64,000 nt of DNA from Microbacteriaceae bacterium (GTDB taxonomy: Bacteria > Actinomycetota > Actinomycetes > Actinomycetales > Microbacteriaceae): positions 83,792 to 147,791 of the forward strand of contig JAHEGG010000001.1 of the NCBI GenBank assembly GCA_024639845.1. The letters run 5' to 3'. The notes beneath the pieces are model-generated. The model was not told the DNA's origin. It saw only the letters and a program-made list of their open reading frames with translations, and did no database searches. Positions 11,201 through 17,902 of this stretch are shown piece after piece. The position numbers and the translations under genes were made by a program. Position 1 is the stretch's first letter, and each line of letters opens with the position of its first letter.

Positions 11201-11354
11201 CCCACCAGTCGAAGTAGTTTTGACTTCCGAAGCTCAGCCCTGTGAGGCTTGCGTCGCTGGAGAGCGGTCCTGCGTTCGCTGGGCTAATCGGCCCTGAGAA
11301 AAACGCAGCTAGAAGTGCGAAAAAAGCTAGAACCGCGACATAAGACTTTTTCAA
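5289..11354 (-). CDS. Giant secreted multi-domain IPT/TIG protein with OmpA-like C terminus
   Basis: A 2021-residue surface or secreted protein. A signal peptide spans 1-28 (cleavage after ANA). Next comes a cadherin-like beta-sandwich at about 35-115, then a long series of immunoglobulin-like IPT/TIG repeats recognisable by GG-x-VTIxGxxF-type strands (for example GGSKIRLEGTNFG, GGEVLKLKGTGFGSSG, GGETIVISGTNL). Around 1390-1480 there is a YDG-type repeat (SKPYDG) and MBG-like repeats. Two more TIG units follow near 1690-1850. The last ~95 residues resemble an OmpA/MotB peptidoglycan-binding domain (VSGFTETDGKG, the KKRAQ helix, NRRVELNIRF). Starts at TTG 11354 behind AAAGGGG. Likely an adhesin or wall-attached stalk; ligand unknown. 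Codon use looks more AT-rich than in neighbours. Confidence 0.85.
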   Translation of the reverse strand: MKKSYVAVLAFFALLAAFFSGPISPANAGPLSSDASLTGLSFGSQNYFDWWGRRDSTGIYPAFDSNLYSYQLATVADTVDVNAVLSDPLATMKVTFKGVTGTALSATPYQIFLEPESSLLDIEVTAQDGTTKKHYTVNISNQVMAAPELVSVSTDTASWIGGKPITVRMKNVNLSSGSIPGHTAANCYVYLLYTYVDPASGNTQANSTWFGWQQANPPTTDAEGITTLSGYTPNMPTGFSGSAKVSLQNNCDGLMRASNEWGAYMSAESSSVSTMTFSEPYSVTEIVSAGTITGLSQIEVKGPNLYPQSNIQLRLRDTATDVSLDFWGVMPDPTVKPKLHSWTGLANGYSRQPEFRSAGKKTLEVGYNNYDPTTDKWNFVVLSSKVVNWKPTLPSSVAFSPAKSDISGGKRVKVTGYNLCNLYTEPNFVEVKIDGKALTSVNLQYGDYCGSAWDQFGKPVQQWITGIVPEGTSTGIKTVTVDNGNGPIKVAATFTYGATPVISSISETSLAATGGSKIRLEGTNFGFSGSPTVTIGGKKSPKVILVSDSMVDVIVPFDLPLGAQPVTILSSSGGGANAVPASINVVAASQAPTVSNLSASAGVTSGGETVTISVANAGTPSTIGVMFGLNPAEVTRATASEVDVKVPAGSAGKVSVTVSTNLGQKVVSDAYTYTAIPAVKAVTPSSVAASASSADRTVTITGVGFGSSGTLKIGQLAEQAYTSTDSGTKISGIVIPNDVAGSLSILVTPNGASTPLAASVRVTKPNVTYLGTDQDLGIYNATCATDNWECIYGYGRSRPSFNKNGGEVLKLKGTGFGSSGTVQIGGQSVVPDSYTDTVILLVLPALPVGSYDVTVVPGSGLASETWSGAFTSVEDLSVAPLAIDGVAPTVANSRGDASYNFDPSQDASSIFEIVGRGFLGSDSGASTKVYQLDTWGDPRYESTERVKVTVLSITDTSITFSAVRSYNPVRWTGVAVQTNDNLTYVRHAIHYVGALPPSANISGSYGLCTKDAIGAFNPATVQVTGTGMFGSTGSVTLSGQPINTAALTWTADSVVIDFSKLQTDLTEHWGQKTLEFTPADTGLISRSFSWFCGVWAEVETKINGSTADLTVQAGSDFTVSANIPAAKRLNEVVPDVAWPTAGYQYQSAADHARTYTWTYGVHDGLPTYAGDWYVRANPNTATVLIDRGLYVGVSSSEVHVQINGTPIGFTPKLKGSTETSILYRGQLGDGTNDSNEDIEYTLDVPAGAPEITKVVWEYRNRACGQNNPEYGWSEGLPGNVAVVFNECGGDGTTTSSWDIRVKSFEMLKDGKDQAMFYLPTFNVFNLTIAKRALTIDKVTASKPYDGSVAIYLGALTVTGALDGETPTLQGNDGRNGYFADASVGENKPVYVAGSDGQTDFIQRIKLDGVFDWNYFLTNSELLVLGSITKANARLSLSATTQSLVMSVVEQSTITAYSIDTATGNAPIAESGASDVVVTVATPAICSISAELVVTALAPGDCIVQASQAGSTNYNAAVATSDPESTVESLTITVYAQPKKVSLITQDITIGEGETPSPTYEVIGLADGDGVDTVVFDYYDGVTKLDAAPTAPGRYTVVPSSANIVTTNLAAYDAAIEFVPGILIITTPPPTISGMAPTSGSEAGGETIVISGTNLSDVSSIKFGDVVIPNTGFTVNGDGTEITFSAPAGTGNVSVILIAGESELSLDYSYDPPVAAVNDVAPLSGFEAGGNLIVMTGSHLELVSEIKLGTSVIPNSALVRSQDGTTISFNAPAGTGKATLLITATSGSTSFVYTYSQAPTVVPTPDLALKLLNPNFGQKLSGQTVGMSAKDLKPGADYTLNMYSKKVPMVTGTVSPDGSINGSMVIPAKACVPPGLHRLILESVDEAGKKYRSTVYVVLGAKCALKAVIEQNEDLSWTMKGLLFDYQKWALTADSKATLKAVKYWMKTATRVKVSGFTETDGKGRTLMAINKLLAKKRAQVTVNQLKAQGLKAKFWVNPVGAKQPVSKVQSKNRRVELNIRF

Positions 11355-11361
11355 TTCAAAA

Positions 11362-11368
11362 CCCCTTT
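11362..11368 (-). promoter_or_regulatory. Ribosome binding site deciding the TTG start of the giant protein
   Basis: Minus-strand AAAGGGG lies 7 nt before TTG at 11354. The encoded MKKSYVAVLAFFALL signal peptide begins exactly there, so the rare TTG is the start. The remaining ~130 bp up to pheA (11369-11499) has no gene and presumably holds the promoter; I could not pick one out. Confidence 0.6.
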
Positions 11369-11499
11369 AATGTTGCAGGCACTTCGGCCTACACCAAACT
11401 CTACGCCTGTCTGCGCTGTCTGGCTAACAATCGAATGCTGATGGCAAAACTGTCACGCAAAGTTAATGCGCCACCAACTCAAAACGTGATCAAAGGTGA

Positions 11500-12447
11500 C
11501 TATTTTGAGTTGCGGATGGACTTGAGCCAAGCTTCCGCCGAATCAAACTCAGGGTTCGAGTTGTTGCCCTCGTGTTGCGATTTTTGCTTGTCGGCGCGCG
11601 CGTATGAGCCGAGATAGATAACCTTTGGGCTAAACCGATGAAGACCCATGAGTGCTTCTGCAACTGCGGAGTCATCAATGTGACCCTGAACGTCGATGTT
11701 GAAGCGGTAACGACCAAGACGGTCACCAATCGGGCGAGACTCGATTCGGCTCAGATTCACCCCACGAGCGGCAAACTGTTCAAGCATTTCAAGAAGCGCA
11801 CCCGGACGATCGCTCGGAAGCTCGACGATGACCGATGTCTTGTCGCGCCCAGTGCGAGCAGGAGCCTTTGCCGCGAGACCGATCTCAATGAAACGGGTTT
11901 GCGCGTTGCGGTTGTCGCCGATGTTGCGGGCGAGCACGACCAACTTGTAGTGGCTGGTGATGCTCGGTGCAGCGATGGCAGCTTGCGCGAACTCGTTCTC
12001 GAGCAACCCCGCCGCAGCCGCAGCCGTCGAGGTGGCTGGTAGGTGAGAGTGGTTCGGAAGATTCTCGGCCAGCCATCCGCGACACTGCGCGTAGGCGACC
12101 GGGTGGGTTGCGACGGTTTGAACATCCGCCAATTTAACGCCTGGACGGGCAACGAGATTAAAAGTGACCGGCACGAGGTATTCGCCAAAAATGCGAATGT
12201 CGGTGCTGTTAGCGAGGGCATCTAAAGTGGCCGAGACTCCACCCTCGATCGAGTTTTCGACGGGCACGATGGCTCGAGTCGCGGCACCGCTGAGCACGTC
12301 ATCGATTGCCTCGGTGACCGAGGATACTGGCTTGTGAACGGCACCCTTGGCAGCCTTCACCTGGGCGAGCGCGAGCTCGGTAAACGTGCCGACAGGGCCA
12401 AGGAACGAGTAGACCTTTTTTGACGAGTTTCGCGCTGAAGATGGCAT
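11500..12447 (-). CDS. pheA: Prephenate dehydratase
   Basis: Converts prephenate to phenylpyruvate, the committed step to phenylalanine. The 315-residue protein has a periplasmic-binding-protein-like catalytic domain from about 10 (FLGPVGTFTELAL) to 195. This contains the VPVENSIEGGV segment and the TRF motif (NAQTRFIEIG) near the end. A C-terminal ACT domain follows at about 205-285 (LPSDRPGALLEMLEQFA, SRIESRPIG), which gives feedback inhibition by phenylalanine. It is the monofunctional actinobacterial form, with no chorismate mutase domain. It is divergent from pgm with a 29-bp gap and uses a TACCCT leaderless -10 box. Confidence 0.97.
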   Translation of the reverse strand: MPSSARNSSKKVYSFLGPVGTFTELALAQVKAAKGAVHKPVSSVTEAIDDVLSGAATRAIVPVENSIEGGVSATLDALANSTDIRIFGEYLVPVTFNLVARPGVKLADVQTVATHPVAYAQCRGWLAENLPNHSHLPATSTAAAAAGLLENEFAQAAIAAPSITSHYKLVVLARNIGDNRNAQTRFIEIGLAAKAPARTGRDKTSVIVELPSDRPGALLEMLEQFAARGVNLSRIESRPIGDRLGRYRFNIDVQGHIDDSAVAEALMGLHRFSPKVIYLGSYARADKQKSQHEGNNSNPEFDSAEAWLKSIRNSK

Positions 12448-12476
12448 AGATAAAGGGTAGCGACCAAAATGGTTCT
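12448..12476. promoter_or_regulatory. Divergent pheA/pgm leaderless promoter region
   Basis: Only 29 bp separate the two start codons. On the minus strand TACCCT (12454-12459) is six bases before the pheA ATG. On the plus strand CAAAAT (12465-12470), a weaker match, is six bases before the pgm ATG. Any -35 contacts for each gene would lie inside the coding sequence of the other. Confidence 0.5.
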
Positions 12477-14099
12477 ATGAGTGAACGAGCAGGGCAATTG
12501 GCCCAATCCCAAGACCTGGTCGACATCGATAAATTGCTGGCTGCCTATGCCGACATTCATCCTGATGTGACCAACCCGGAACAAAAGGTCGTCTTCGGCA
12601 CCAGTGGACATCGCGGCGCTGCATTCGCCGGCTCGTTCAATGAAGATCACATCGCCGCTATCACTCAGGCGATAGTCGAGTACCGTGCCTCGCAGAACAT
12701 TCGGGGCCCGATTTATGTGGGCAAAGACACTCACGCACTAAGCACCCCAGCCGAGCAGACCTGCCTCGAAGTACTGGCTGGCAACGGCATCCCCGTTTTG
12801 ATTGATTCTGACGATCGCTACACGCCAACACCAGCGGTCTCGGTGGCCATCATCAACCACAATCTCGGCAAGCCGGCCACGGATGCTTCGCGTGCAGACG
12901 GAATCGTGATCACACCGAGCCACAACCCGCCAGCCGAAGGTGGCATTAAATACAATCCGCCGCACGGTGGGCCGGCCGACTCGGACGCGACAAACGTTAT
13001 TGCCGCCCGCGCTAACGAACTGATTGCCGGCGGCCTTCGCGAAGTTCGTCGGGCTAAGCCGCGCGCTGGCAAGTTCGACTTTAAAAACAACTACATTTCG
13101 CAACTTGGCGACGTGCTCAACCTTGATGCCATCGCCGGATCGAACGTCAGCATCGGAGCCGACCCGATGGGTGGCGCTTCGGTCGACTACTGGGGCGAAA
13201 TCGGCGAACGTTATGGCCTGAACCTGACCGTGATCAACCCAAACGTGGACTTTCAGTTTGGGTTCATGACCCTCGACTGGGACGGCAAGATTCGAATGGA
13301 CTGCTCCAGTGCGCACGCGATGGCTTCGCTGATTGCTGACCGCGACCGGTTTGACATTTCGACCGGCAACGACGCCGACGCCGACCGACACGGCATCGTC
13401 ACGCGCGATCACGGCTTGATGAATCCGAACCACTTTTTGGCGGCATCCATCGACTATCTCTATCGCAACCGTTCAAGCTGGAGAGCCGACGCGGCCGTTG
13501 GCAAGACCATGGTTTCTTCGTCAATCATCAACCGCGTGGTTGCCGATCTAGGCAGAAAACTCATCGAGGTGCCTGTCGGCTTCAAGTGGTTCGTTCCAGG
13601 ATTGATTGATGGTTCGGTCGGGTTCGGTGGCGAAGAGTCGGCCGGTGCGTCGTTCTTGCGAAAAGACGGCACCGCCTGGTCGACCGACAAGGATGGCCTG
13701 ATCCTTGCGCTGCTAGCCGCCGAGATCACCGCTGTCACCGGGCTGACCCCGAGCCAGCAGTATGTGAAAATTACCGACCGTTTTGGGTCATCGTTATATG
13801 AGCGAATCGATGCGCCAGCCACTGTCGAGCAAAAGTCACGCCTCGGCAAACTAAGCGCGGATGCGGTGACCGCAAGTTCCCTCGCTGGTGAACCGATCAC
13901 GGCGATTTTGACTCACGCTCCTGGCAATGGAGCTGCGCTTGGCGGCCTCAAGGTTGAAACCGAAAATGCCTGGTTCGCCGCGCGACCTTCGGGCACCGAA
14001 AACGTCTACAAAATTTATGGCGAATCGTTCAAGGGTGAAGCTCACCTAAAGCAAGTTCAGCAAGAGGCCAAGGCCCTCGTCGACTCCGTGCTCGGCTAG
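12477..14099 (+). CDS. pgm: Phosphoglucomutase (alpha-D-glucose phosphate-specific)
   Basis: Interconverts glucose-1-phosphate and glucose-6-phosphate in the cytosol, feeding nucleotide-sugar and glycogen metabolism. It has 540 residues, the usual size for the actinobacterial/enterobacterial Pgm class. The phosphoserine loop is ITPSHNPPAEGG, the metal loop DADADRHG, the sugar-recognition loop GFGGEESAGAS, and the phosphate-binding C-terminal loop ARPSGTENVYKIYGE. The N-terminal GTSGHRGAAF is also intact. The gene ends in CTAG, which is shared as stop codon with the convergent carboxypeptidase gene. Confidence 0.97.
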   Translation: MSERAGQLAQSQDLVDIDKLLAAYADIHPDVTNPEQKVVFGTSGHRGAAFAGSFNEDHIAAITQAIVEYRASQNIRGPIYVGKDTHALSTPAEQTCLEVLAGNGIPVLIDSDDRYTPTPAVSVAIINHNLGKPATDASRADGIVITPSHNPPAEGGIKYNPPHGGPADSDATNVIAARANELIAGGLREVRRAKPRAGKFDFKNNYISQLGDVLNLDAIAGSNVSIGADPMGGASVDYWGEIGERYGLNLTVINPNVDFQFGFMTLDWDGKIRMDCSSAHAMASLIADRDRFDISTGNDADADRHGIVTRDHGLMNPNHFLAASIDYLYRNRSSWRADAAVGKTMVSSSIINRVVADLGRKLIEVPVGFKWFVPGLIDGSVGFGGEESAGASFLRKDGTAWSTDKDGLILALLAAEITAVTGLTPSQQYVKITDRFGSSLYERIDAPATVEQKSRLGKLSADAVTASSLAGEPITAILTHAPGNGAALGGLKVETENAWFAARPSGTENVYKIYGESFKGEAHLKQVQQEAKALVDSVLG

Positions 14100-14881
14100 C
14101 GCAAATAGCTAGGCGCTGGCTCGAGAGCCCAGAAATTTTCGAGCACTGTCGCGCCGGCATTTCGCATCTCCGCGGCTAGTCCAACACCGACATACCTCAG
14201 GTGCCAGGGCTCGTACTGATAGCCGGTGATTGTCGTTTGCCCGTTCGGATAGCGAATGATGAAACCGTATTTATACGCATACTTGGCCAAATATCTACCA
14301 GCCCGCGTGGTTGAAAAACAGACTTGGATAACGCAGCCCTGACCGACCGCGGCAACATCGACCGCAAGCCCCGTCTGGTGCTCGCTGTGACCGGGGCGAG
14401 CCGCGAGCGCTTCACCCGCCTTTAGCCCGAGTCGCGCCACGGCACTACGATGTACCGAAACCTGGTAGTTGTAGCTTCGATAGGCGCTCTGCATGAAGAT
14501 ATCGCCCGCACCGGCTTTTTTTGCCGCAGCCGCGAGAGTCACAAAGGCATCTGCCGCAGGCTTAGCCAACACGAGACCATAGGGGTTATTTGTGCGCGGT
14601 GCGGCAAGGGAGGGTTTCACCAGATTCGAGGGCACATAGTTGAGTTTGGACAATGGTCGCTGTTTGTTCACAACGACCCACAAGGAGTCTGCCTCGTCGA
14701 TCGAATAGTCATCGGGTTCAAAGCAAGGTTCGGCAATACACAAAGCGGGTTCAGCGTTTGCCGATTGTGCACCGATGCCAATCGCCGAGACCAACGGGGT
14801 TAGAATCACTAATAGAGAAAAGACCACGCCGTAGCGGCGTTTGGTGATCGAGCGACCTAGATCGCGACTAAATAGAGGCAT
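14096..14881 (-). CDS. D-alanyl-D-alanine carboxypeptidase, VanY/LAS family
   Basis: A zinc peptidase that trims D-Ala from peptidoglycan stem peptides outside the membrane. The 261-residue product has an N-terminal signal anchor at about 15-40. The catalytic LAS domain shows SAYRSYNYQ (substrate Arg), the first zinc-binding stretch HSEHQTGLAVDV (His and Asp ligands) and EPWHLRYVG (catalytic Glu and third ligand His). This matches VanY/DacB-type enzymes rather than penicillin-binding serine carboxypeptidases. Start ATG 14881 has TAGGCT seven bases upstream, so probably leaderless. It overlaps pgm by 4 bp at the stops. Confidence 0.92.
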   Translation of the reverse strand: MPLFSRDLGRSITKRRYGVVFSLLVILTPLVSAIGIGAQSANAEPALCIAEPCFEPDDYSIDEADSLWVVVNKQRPLSKLNYVPSNLVKPSLAAPRTNNPYGLVLAKPAADAFVTLAAAAKKAGAGDIFMQSAYRSYNYQVSVHRSAVARLGLKAGEALAARPGHSEHQTGLAVDVAAVGQGCVIQVCFSTTRAGRYLAKYAYKYGFIIRYPNGQTTITGYQYEPWHLRYVGVGLAAEMRNAGATVLENFWALEPAPSYLR

Positions 14882-14917
14882 CTACTCAAGCCTAACTTTG
14901 AGAGAGAAAGAGTTCTC

Positions 14918-16633
14918 GTGTCTAAAGAACGAAAAGCTGCAGCGGAACGCGTAAACCAAGGCGGCGGCCCGCTGACTCATAAAGAAATTGTTTTGATTCT
15001 GATCGGCCTTATGGCGGGCATGTTCCTGTCGGCTCTCGACCAGAGCGTGGTGGGTTCGGCCATGCGAACCATCGCCGATGACCTGAAAGGGCTCGAACTT
15101 CAGGCCTGGACGACCACCGCCTATTTGATTACTTCGACGATTGCCACCCCGATCTATGGAAAACTCGGAGACATTTTTGGTCGCCGCCGCATGTTCCTGA
15201 TTGCGATATCCATTTTCATCGCCGGTTCGGTTGCCTGTGGTTTCGCGGTGGACATGTATCAGCTCGCCGGATTCCGAGCCTTCCAAGGGCTTGGTGCCGG
15301 TGGTCTATTCGCGCTTGCGATTACCGTGCTCAGCGACATCGTTTCGCCTCGCGAGCGCGCTCGCTATCAGGGCTACATCCTGGCAGTCTTCGCTTCGTCT
15401 TCGGTTCTCGGCCCGGTCGTCGGTGGTCTGTTTGCGGGCGCCGACCAAATTCTGTGGATCAATGGCTGGCGCTGGGTGTTCTTGATCAACATCCCAGTTG
15501 GAGCAATCGCTCTCTACCTTGTTTGGCGATTCCTGCACGTGCCACACACCCCGATCAATCACCGTATCGACTGGTGGGGTGCGACAACCGTGATTCTCGC
15601 GGTCGTGCCGATTCTTCTGGTTGCCGAAAACGGCCGTGAATGGGGCTGGGACAGCGCCATCTCGATTGGCATGTATGTGACCGGCGTGGTCGGAATCATT
15701 AGCTTTATCATCGCCGAGCGCGCCGCTGGCGACGAGGCAATCTTGCCGCTAAAACTATTCAAGTCAAACGCGTTCACAATGTCGACCATCGTCGGCGTAA
15801 TCGTTGGTGTTGGCATGTTCGGTGGAATGATGACCCTTCCGCTGCTGCTTCAAATCGTCAACGGTGCTACGCCAACCGAGGCGGGTCTCTTGATGCTGCC
15901 GATGGTGGCAGGAATGATGACCGCGTCTATCGTGAGCGGGCAGGTTACTTCGCGAACCGGAAAATACAAGCTGTTCTTGGTGTCAGGAACCGCATTCTTG
16001 ACCGCCGGGTATGCCTACATGTTCAGCTACACCTACGACCAGCCAATGTGGCAGGTTTCGATCGGCATGATCATCATCGGAATGGGTCTCGGTCAGCTGA
16101 TGCAGACCCTCACCTTGGTGGCGCAAAACGCAGTTCCTGCGAGCGACATCGGTGTGGCAACATCCTCGGCGACCTTCTTCAGACAGATGGGTGGAACGCT
16201 CGGCGTTGCAATCTTCATCTCGATTCTGTTCAACAGCCTGCCCGACAAAATCGCCAAGGCCTTCGAAGACAACAAGTCAGAATTCACCGACGCAGTTAGG
16301 CGGATTACCGCAGATGCGATGTCTGGCAAAATCGGTGCGGATGACCCGAACGTCAAGTTCCTCCAGACAATGGGTGACCCAAACGCGACCGCCGAACTGG
16401 GCGACAAGTTGAACACCGACTCTTCATTCCTGACCGGACTAGACCCAGCTCTCTCGAAGCCGTTCTTGGTCGGTTTCTCGAACGCCGCACTCGATGTTTT
16501 CTACGCCGCATCCGGTGTGGTCGCGGTGGCGTTCATCTTGTCGTTCTTCGTCAAAGCGATTCCGCTGCGAACAAAGTCGGCAGCCGAAGAGAAGGCCGAC
16601 GAGCAAGCGGCGTTGGCTTCGGTCGGTCACTAG
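14918..16633 (+). CDS. MFS drug exporter, DHA2 (EmrB/QacA, 14-helix) family
   Basis: A proton-driven multidrug or toxic-compound exporter in the cytoplasmic membrane, 571 residues with about 14 hydrophobic helices. Motif A is present as GKLGDIFGRRRMF after helix 2. The motif C-like GPVVGGLF in helix 5 marks an antiporter. The cytosolic tail carries KSAAEEKADEQAAL. A long extracytosolic loop before the last helix (about 455-520) is acidic. Start is GTG at 14918 behind GAGAGAAAGAG. No regulator or partner gene is adjacent; substrate unknown. Confidence 0.9.
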   Translation: MSKERKAAAERVNQGGGPLTHKEIVLILIGLMAGMFLSALDQSVVGSAMRTIADDLKGLELQAWTTTAYLITSTIATPIYGKLGDIFGRRRMFLIAISIFIAGSVACGFAVDMYQLAGFRAFQGLGAGGLFALAITVLSDIVSPRERARYQGYILAVFASSSVLGPVVGGLFAGADQILWINGWRWVFLINIPVGAIALYLVWRFLHVPHTPINHRIDWWGATTVILAVVPILLVAENGREWGWDSAISIGMYVTGVVGIISFIIAERAAGDEAILPLKLFKSNAFTMSTIVGVIVGVGMFGGMMTLPLLLQIVNGATPTEAGLLMLPMVAGMMTASIVSGQVTSRTGKYKLFLVSGTAFLTAGYAYMFSYTYDQPMWQVSIGMIIIGMGLGQLMQTLTLVAQNAVPASDIGVATSSATFFRQMGGTLGVAIFISILFNSLPDKIAKAFEDNKSEFTDAVRRITADAMSGKIGADDPNVKFLQTMGDPNATAELGDKLNTDSSFLTGLDPALSKPFLVGFSNAALDVFYAASGVVAVAFILSFFVKAIPLRTKSAAEEKADEQAALASVGH

Positions 16634-16664
16634 TTTCAGCGCTGGGGGTTTCGATCCCCGCGTT

Positions 16665-16708
16665 GAGCTCGGTCGCTCATTCGAGTCGAGCTCGCTCACT
16701 CATCCGAG
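16665..16708 (+). repeat. Imperfect 21-bp tandem repeat after the DHA2 gene
   Basis: Two copies, 16665-16685 and 16688-16708, match at 18 of 21 positions (both begin GAGCTCG and end CGAG), separated by 2 bp. They lie between the exporter stop codon and the TPP riboswitch. Function unknown; it could bind a regulator or be residue of slippage. Confidence 0.45.
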
Positions 16709-16731
16709 CGATTTAGAGTTAACCTAGAAAT

Positions 16732-16826
16732 ACACGGGAGTTCGGTTTCACCGGACTGAGAGGAAGACTTCGTAGTCTTCGACCGTCAAACCTGATCTGG
16801 GTAATGCCAGCGCAGGGAGGACCTCA
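16732..16826 (+). promoter_or_regulatory. TPP (THI-box) riboswitch
   Basis: A thiamine pyrophosphate aptamer. It has the diagnostic CTGAGAGG (16756-16763) and the conserved CCTGATCTGGGTAATGCCAG segment (16791-16810) followed by CGCAGGGAGG. The P3 hairpin GTTCGGT/ACCGGAC precedes CTGAGA, and an extra hairpin AAGACTTCGTAGTCTT follows it, as is common in actinobacteria. It sits in the leader of the thiamine transporter genes, so it represses thiB-thiP when TPP is plentiful (known role of the family). Confidence 0.95.
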
Positions 16827-16829
16827 ACC

Positions 16830-16860
16830 CGTGCCCGTTTTTCGCTAGAGAAAGGGCACG
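16830..16860 (+). promoter_or_regulatory. Putative expression-platform hairpin of the TPP riboswitch
   Basis: CGTGCCC (16830-16836) pairs perfectly with GGGCACG (16854-16860), ending four bases before the GTG start of thiB. The purine-rich ribosome site GAGAAAGGG lies in the loop and 3' arm, so pairing would hide it. There is no T-run, so this looks like translational control. Bases 16828-16833 (CCCGTG) could alternatively pair with CACGGG at 16733-16738 beside the aptamer, giving two exclusive states. Which state TPP favours is not settled by reading. Confidence 0.55.
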
Positions 16861-16863
16861 CAA

Positions 16864-17865
16864 GTGCAGATTAAAAACACTCGGATGCGCCGCACCCTCG
16901 CCGCGCTAACCACCATAACCATCGCAACCGCCGCACTGGTGGGCTGTTCCACGAACGCATCGAAAGCGGTCGCTATCGCGAGCCACGATTCGTTCATTTT
17001 TCCTGATGCGCTAATCAACCAGTTCAAGTCTGAAACTGGTTTCTATCTCGAGGGCGGTGCCAAACTCGGCGACGCCGGCGAGCTGACCAACAAGTTGGTG
17101 CTCACCAAGGATTCGCCGGTGGCCGACCTCGTCTTCGGCATCGACAACACTTTTGCCGGGGTGGCCCAGTCCAACGGAATCATCGACGGCGAGCTCGTGC
17201 CGATTGATTACGCCGATGTTTGCTTCAACTATGACAAGAACTGGTTTGCCAAGGCTGGCATCCCCGCTCCAACCTCTTGGCGCGAACTCACCGACAAGAA
17301 ATATGCGGGCCTTACGGTTGTCGAAAACCCAACCACCTCATCCACGGGTCTTTCGTTTTTGTTCGCATCGATCGGTGCGCTTGGCGAATCGGGCTGGCAA
17401 TCGTGGTGGAGCAAGATGCGCGATAACGGACTCAAGGTGACCGCCGGTTGGGAAGACGCCTATTACATCGAGTTCACTGCCGGTGGTGGCTCGGGCACAT
17501 ACCCAATCGTGCTGTCTTATTCTTCGAGCCCGGCATTCACGGTCGATGCCGCAGATGGAGAAAGCACCACCGCGTCGATCAACAACGAGTGCTTCCGACA
17601 GATCGAATACGCGGGCGTGCTTAAAAACGCCAAAAACCCGGCCGGCGCGCGAGCCGTGATCGACTTCATGCTCAAGAAGGACTTCCAGTCCGCGCTGCCC
17701 GACTCGAACTACGTCTATCCCGTTGACGAATCGGTGCAGCTGCCTGAGAGTTGGGCAAAGTTTGCGCCAGCATCCCAGTCGTTTGTCGACGTATCTGGTC
17801 TCGACTTCGAAGCCAACCGCAAAAAGTGGCAGCAGCAGTGGCGAGACATCCTCGAGAGCAAATAG
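16864..17865 (+). CDS. thiB: Thiamine ABC transporter substrate-binding lipoprotein
   Basis: Captures thiamine (or its phosphates) outside the membrane for import. The 333-residue protein has a signal peptide with lipobox LVGC, so Cys28 would be lipidated. The mature part is a type II periplasmic-binding fold of the TbpA/ThiB family. Typical strands are HDSFIFPDALINQF, DLVFGIDNTFAG and VENPTTSSTGLSFLFA. Start is GTG 16864. The TPP riboswitch in its leader confirms the substrate class. thiP follows after 37 bp. Confidence 0.93.
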   Translation: MQIKNTRMRRTLAALTTITIATAALVGCSTNASKAVAIASHDSFIFPDALINQFKSETGFYLEGGAKLGDAGELTNKLVLTKDSPVADLVFGIDNTFAGVAQSNGIIDGELVPIDYADVCFNYDKNWFAKAGIPAPTSWRELTDKKYAGLTVVENPTTSSTGLSFLFASIGALGESGWQSWWSKMRDNGLKVTAGWEDAYYIEFTAGGGSGTYPIVLSYSSSPAFTVDAADGESTTASINNECFRQIEYAGVLKNAKNPAGARAVIDFMLKKDFQSALPDSNYVYPVDESVQLPESWAKFAPASQSFVDVSGLDFEANRKKWQQQWRDILESK

Positions 17866-17902
17866 CCGATGATGATTAAAAACCGAGGATGACGCGAACC
17901 CG

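Noticed and set aside
5289..11354. Reading the many open frames inside the giant gene as separate genes
   Set aside because: The minus frame is continuous for 2021 codons with a signal peptide and ordered domains; the others have no support.
16641..16660. T-arm-like hairpin GGGG-TTTCGAT-CCCC after the DHA2 gene, as a tRNA fragment or attachment site
   Set aside because: The loop is shifted by one base from a real T-loop, no other tRNA parts lie nearby and no integrase is present. It may simply be a weak terminator without a T-run.
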